From contig JAKSQG010000075.1 in NCBI GenBank assembly GCA_024404275.1, forward strand, positions 1 to 8,509: 8,509 nucleotides of DNA. Direction: 5' to 3'. This document shows positions 6,095-8,509 of this stretch, piece by piece. Numbering within the stretch: the stretch's first letter is position 1; each line of letters opens with the position of its first letter. The notes beneath the pieces were generated by a model, which worked only from the letters and a program-made list of their open reading frames with translations, made no database searches and was not told where the DNA came from. Position numbers and translations under genes: made by a program. The DNA comes from Clostridia bacterium (GTDB taxonomy: Bacteria > Bacillota > Clostridia > Christensenellales > Aristaeellaceae).

Positions 6095-6763
6095 ATGAAA
6101 ACGGATAAGAAAAATATTTTTCACTGGGCGGCGGGCATCCTGCTGTGCTGCCTGGGTATTGCCCTTTTTACCAAAGCAAACTTTGGCCTTTCGATGATCG
6201 CCGCGGGTCCCTATCTGCTGCATGTGCTGCTGCGGGACGCCTTTCCGTGGTTTTCACAGGGCACGGCAGAGTATGTGTGGGAAGCGCTGCTTTTGCTGGT
6301 GCTGGCGCTGCTGATGCGGCAATTCAAGATCAGGTGGCTGCTGTCATTTGGTACGGCGGTTATCACGGGATTGATTATTGACCTGTATTTTTCACTGATG
6401 GGCGGCAACGGTGTGTTTGCCACGATGGCGGAGAGGCTGCTGGCCTACGCCGGCGGTACCGTCAGCTGTGCCATCGGTGTGGCATGCTATTTCAGAACCA
6501 ACCTGCCCCTGCAGGTGTATGAGCTGGTGGTGATGGAGCAGGCAGAGCGCACAGGCAAGAGCACTGACAAGGTCAAGTGGGCTTTTGACATCACCATGCT
6601 GTGCATCTGTGTGGCGATGGCGGCTGTGGTGCTGTTGCTTCGCGGCTTCTGGACGGGTATCAGCTGGGGTACGGCGGTGACGACCTTTGTGAACGCGCCG
6701 TTGATTGCCGTGGCCGGAAAAATAATCGACCGGATGGAAAAGAAAAACGGACGGAGGGAATGA
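6095..6763 (+). CDS. YczE/YitT-like multi-pass membrane protein
   Basis: 222 residues with about six membrane helices, roughly at 10-26, 60-76, 82-102, 114-132, 165-183 and 195-212. The N-terminal stretch LCCLGIALFTKANFGLSMIAAGPYLL (residues 17-42) follows the pattern of the YczE/YyaS/YitT group (G-Ax-L-x-KA-x-x-G-x-S-x-x-x-x-P). The helix-5 region follows a cytosolic segment TNLPLQVYELVV...TGKSTDKVKWAFDI, also typical of this group, whose biochemical role is unknown. The ATG is only 3 bases after the pcp TAA and has no good ribosome site, so it probably depends on translational coupling. The Lys/Arg-rich C-terminus is likely cytosolic. Ends in TGA, 4 bases before the zinc-ribbon gene. Family placement is from pattern recognition, so an exact family name is uncertain. 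Confidence 0.8.
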   Translation: MKTDKKNIFHWAAGILLCCLGIALFTKANFGLSMIAAGPYLLHVLLRDAFPWFSQGTAEYVWEALLLLVLALLMRQFKIRWLLSFGTAVITGLIIDLYFSLMGGNGVFATMAERLLAYAGGTVSCAIGVACYFRTNLPLQVYELVVMEQAERTGKSTDKVKWAFDITMLCICVAMAAVVLLLRGFWTGISWGTAVTTFVNAPLIAVAGKIIDRMEKKNGRRE

Positions 6764-6767
6764 AAAC

Positions 6768-7019
6768 ATGCGCTGCGGATGCTCAAACTGCGGAGCTTTT
6801 ATGATCCACGCGGATGAAAAGGAAATGTGCGTCTGCCCCGAATGCGGCAGCCGCTGCAGCGCGTGCCTGGGCACCAACACGGTGGTCAGCCGTGAAAGCC
6901 TCAAGCGTCTGCAGAACATGGACTGGATCACCCGTGACATTGCGCGGGCGGAAAATAATTTTGCCGATCAGGATGAAGAACCGGAAACGGATGACCGCTT
7001 CGGGAGGTGGCGAGGATGA
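6768..7019 (+). CDS. Small zinc-ribbon protein, unknown function
   Basis: 83 residues that I cannot assign to a named family. The N-terminal 34 residues hold eight Cys in three CxxC pairs (Cys 5/8, 23/26, 30/33) plus Cys 3 and 21: CGCSNCG, CVCPECGSRC and SACLG. This is enough for a two-strand zinc ribbon and possibly a second site. The second half is a short helix (SRESLKRLQNMDWITRDIARAENNF) and an acidic tail (DQDEEPETDD) ending in FGRWRG. There is no signal peptide, so it is probably cytosolic. The start has GGAGGG (6753-6758) at a 9-base spacing. Its TGA overlaps the miaA ATG (ATGA), which couples its translation to tRNA modification; a nucleic-acid or ribosome-associated role is a guess only. 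Confidence 0.8.
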   Translation: MRCGCSNCGAFMIHADEKEMCVCPECGSRCSACLGTNTVVSRESLKRLQNMDWITRDIARAENNFADQDEEPETDDRFGRWRG

Positions 7020-7912
7020 GCTTGCCGAAGATGATCGCCGTGGTGGGCACCAATGCCTCGGGCAAAAGCAGCCTTTCGGTGGAACTGGCGAGAGCGCTGG
7101 GCGGAGAGGTGATCTCCGCCGATTCCCGACAGGTGTACCGCGGGTTGGACCTTGGCAGCGGCAAAATCACCGAGGCGGAGATGCAGGGTGTGCCGCATCA
7201 CCTGCTGGATGTGATCGACCCGGGAACGTTTTTCACCATGGCGGATTTTCAGCGCATGGCGTACGCGGCGATCGATGATATTCTGAGCCGCGGTCATCTG
7301 CCCGTGATGGCGGGCGGCACGGGGCTGTATGTGGACGCCGTGTGCGACGGTTATGTGCTCAGCGATATTGCGCCCGACCTGGAGCATCGCCGCTATCTGG
7401 AAACCAAGACCACGCCCGAGCTGGCGGAGATGCTGCGTGCGGCAGCCCCCGAGGCGGAAATCGATTATGCCAACCGCAACCGCATCATGCGAGCGCTGGA
7501 AAAGCTGCATGACGGCGATACGCTGACGCCTAAACGCGAAAAACGCTATGATACGCTGTATCTGGGCGTGACGTGGGACAGACCGACGTTGTGCGACCGC
7601 ATTGACGAACGCCTGGACCGCCGTTTTGACGAGGGCATGCTGCAGGAAGTGCAGTCTCTTATCGACGCGGGCGTGACCGAGGACTTTTTGTATCGTCTGG
7701 GGCTGGAATACCGCTACATCAGCCAGTATCTGCTGGGCAAGGGCGGCAGCTTTGAAGAGATGAAGGAAGAACTGGCAAAGGCCATCAAGCGTTTTGCCAA
7801 GCGGCAGGTCATCTGGTTCAGAAAGAACAAACAGATCCACTGGCTGGATATGCGCAAGGAACCGCTGTGGGAGGCTTTGGAGCTTGCCGAGGCATTTCTG
7901 AAGGAGGAATGA
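7016..7912 (+). CDS. miaA: tRNA dimethylallyltransferase
   Basis: Transfers a dimethylallyl group to N6 of A37 in tRNAs reading UNN codons (the i6A precursor of ms2i6A), a cytosolic P-loop enzyme. 298 residues, normal size. Motifs: P-loop GTNASGKSS (residues 11-19), ADSRQVYRGLDLGSGK (35-50) with the catalytic Asp 36, HHLLDVIDPG (61-70), MAGGTGLYVDAV (98-109), NRNRIMRALEK (153-163), YRLGLEYRYISQYL (226-239) and RFAKRQVIWFRK (259-270). It is divergent: the P-loop usually reads GPTASGKT and the GIGYKE segment is here LGLEYR, so a MiaA-like paralogue is possible but canonical MiaA is most likely. I chose the ATG at 7016, with GGGAGG at 7002-7007 and an 8-base spacer; a GTG at 7007 would add only three residues. 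Overlaps the zinc-ribbon stop by 4 bases. Ends in TGA, 3 bases before the HAD gene. Confidence 0.92.
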   Translation: MSLPKMIAVVGTNASGKSSLSVELARALGGEVISADSRQVYRGLDLGSGKITEAEMQGVPHHLLDVIDPGTFFTMADFQRMAYAAIDDILSRGHLPVMAGGTGLYVDAVCDGYVLSDIAPDLEHRRYLETKTTPELAEMLRAAAPEAEIDYANRNRIMRALEKLHDGDTLTPKREKRYDTLYLGVTWDRPTLCDRIDERLDRRFDEGMLQEVQSLIDAGVTEDFLYRLGLEYRYISQYLLGKGGSFEEMKEELAKAIKRFAKRQVIWFRKNKQIHWLDMRKEPLWEALELAEAFLKEE

Positions 7913-7915
7913 GCC

Positions 7916-8509
7916 ATGAAGTTCCGTACGATCTTTTTTGACATCGACTATTGTCTGATGGATACGCCGACCAGTGAGCGCCGTATTATCCGCGAGCTGT
8001 ATGCCCAGCAGGGGCAGATCGTGGGGGATGATGTGGGCGATGAATACCGCGAGATCAACCGCAAGCTGTGGGTGTATCTGGATCGCGGAGAGTTGAGCCG
8101 TGCTGAATTGTATGTGAAGCGCTTTCAGCAGCTGTTTGAGCTGCATCCCTTCCATAAGCCCGCAGAGGAGGTGGCTCCCTGGTTCCTGGAGCAGCTGGCG
8201 CATGCCTATGACGCGCAGGAAGGGGCGGCGCACCTGCTGGAACGCCTGCAGAAGGCGGGAGTGCGGGTCTTTACCGCTTCCAACGGCATCGGTGAGGTGA
8301 TGAACGGACGCGTCAAAGCGGCCGGGCTTTCCCAGTACCTGACGGGTGCTTTTGCCGCCGATGATGTAGGCGCCATGAAACCGAGCCATCAGTATTTTGA
8401 TACGGTCTTCAAGCGCAGCGGCGAGACCGACCTCAGCCGTACATTGATGGTGGGGGATAACCCTGTGACCGACGTCAACGGCGCGGTGGATTACGGCATG
8501 ACAGGTGCG
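7916..8509 (+). CDS. HAD-superfamily hydrolase, YjjG-like nucleotidase/phosphatase (partial)
   Basis: 198 codons are visible and the frame runs off the right edge. The HAD core is in order: motif I FFDIDYCLMD (Asp 9 nucleophile, Asp 11), an alpha-helical cap (about residues 18-100), motif II VFTASNG (Ser 122), motif III MKPSHQYFD (Lys 155), motif IV LMVGDNPVTDVNGA (Asp 181 and Asp 186). The overall architecture and the NPVTDVNGA motif IV resemble YjjG/phosphoglycolate-phosphatase-like HADs that dephosphorylate small metabolites, often nucleoside monophosphates. Motif I normally reads DxDxT; here the fifth position is Cys, which is unusual. The start ATG has AAGGAGG (7901-7907) 8 bases upstream, overlapping the miaA 3' end. 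Fifth gene of the operon; the substrate cannot be told from sequence. Confidence 0.88.
   Translation, partial: MKFRTIFFDIDYCLMDTPTSERRIIRELYAQQGQIVGDDVGDEYREINRKLWVYLDRGELSRAELYVKRFQQLFELHPFHKPAEEVAPWFLEQLAHAYDAQEGAAHLLERLQKAGVRVFTASNGIGEVMNGRVKAAGLSQYLTGAFAADDVGAMKPSHQYFDTVFKRSGETDLSRTLMVGDNPVTDVNGAVDYGMTGA

Noticed and set aside
5090..6223. A 377-codon antisense frame across the pcp region
   Set aside because: It crosses the terminator, promoter and pcp with its intact catalytic triad; composition is typical of a shadow frame.
6968..8389. A 473-codon open frame antisense to miaA and the HAD gene
   Set aside because: Same His/Gln/Arg-rich composition and no domain signature; it mirrors two well-supported genes on the plus strand.

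Overview
The window looks like chromosomal DNA from a low-to-mid GC-rich Bacillota, most likely a gut-type Clostridia (Oscillospirales-like) lineage. The basis is strong AGGAGG-type ribosome binding sites, sigma-A type promoters with 17-bp spacers, a FeoA-FeoB fusion followed by a small Cys-rich FeoB-associated protein, and a split methionine synthase with a stand-alone activation domain. The taxonomic call is inference from gene content and style, not from a marker gene.

Layout. Minus strand, 2389 down to the left edge: a one-carbon/methionine operon, metF (methylenetetrahydrofolate reductase) -> MetH reactivation-domain protein -> metH (homocysteine-binding half, running off the window). 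The three genes overlap each other by 11 and 23 bases. A 168-base divergent intergenic region (2390-2557) carries the promoters. Plus strand: feoAB (2558-4891) and a 47-aa Cys-rich membrane peptide (ferrous iron uptake); then a 64-aa two-helix membrane protein with its own promoter and a clear intrinsic terminator (5186-5432); then a second operon with a near-consensus promoter at 5445-5473: pcp (pyrrolidone carboxyl peptidase), a YczE/YitT-like membrane protein, an 83-aa zinc-ribbon protein, miaA (tRNA dimethylallyltransferase; ATGA overlap with the zinc-ribbon gene) and a HAD-family phosphatase cut by the right edge. No tRNA, rRNA, CRISPR, IS element or integrase is visible, and no gap exceeds 300 bases.

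The notable observation is that both conserved enzymes of the methionine operon contain one in-frame TAG codon in an otherwise intact reading frame. It is codon 68 of metF (2186-2188) and codon 239 of metH (195-197). In both, essential family motifs lie after the TAG: in MetH the GGCCGTT zinc-binding cysteines, in MetF the LRGD and TQMFFD flavin/folate motifs. No frameshift or other stop is present in either. All nine complete genes end in TAA (4) or TGA (5), none in TAG. This pattern fits a lineage where TAG is read as an amino acid (amber suppression, reassignment to Gln, or pyrrolysine-type decoding). Independent nonsense mutations or sequence errors remain possible and cannot be excluded from 8.5 kb.
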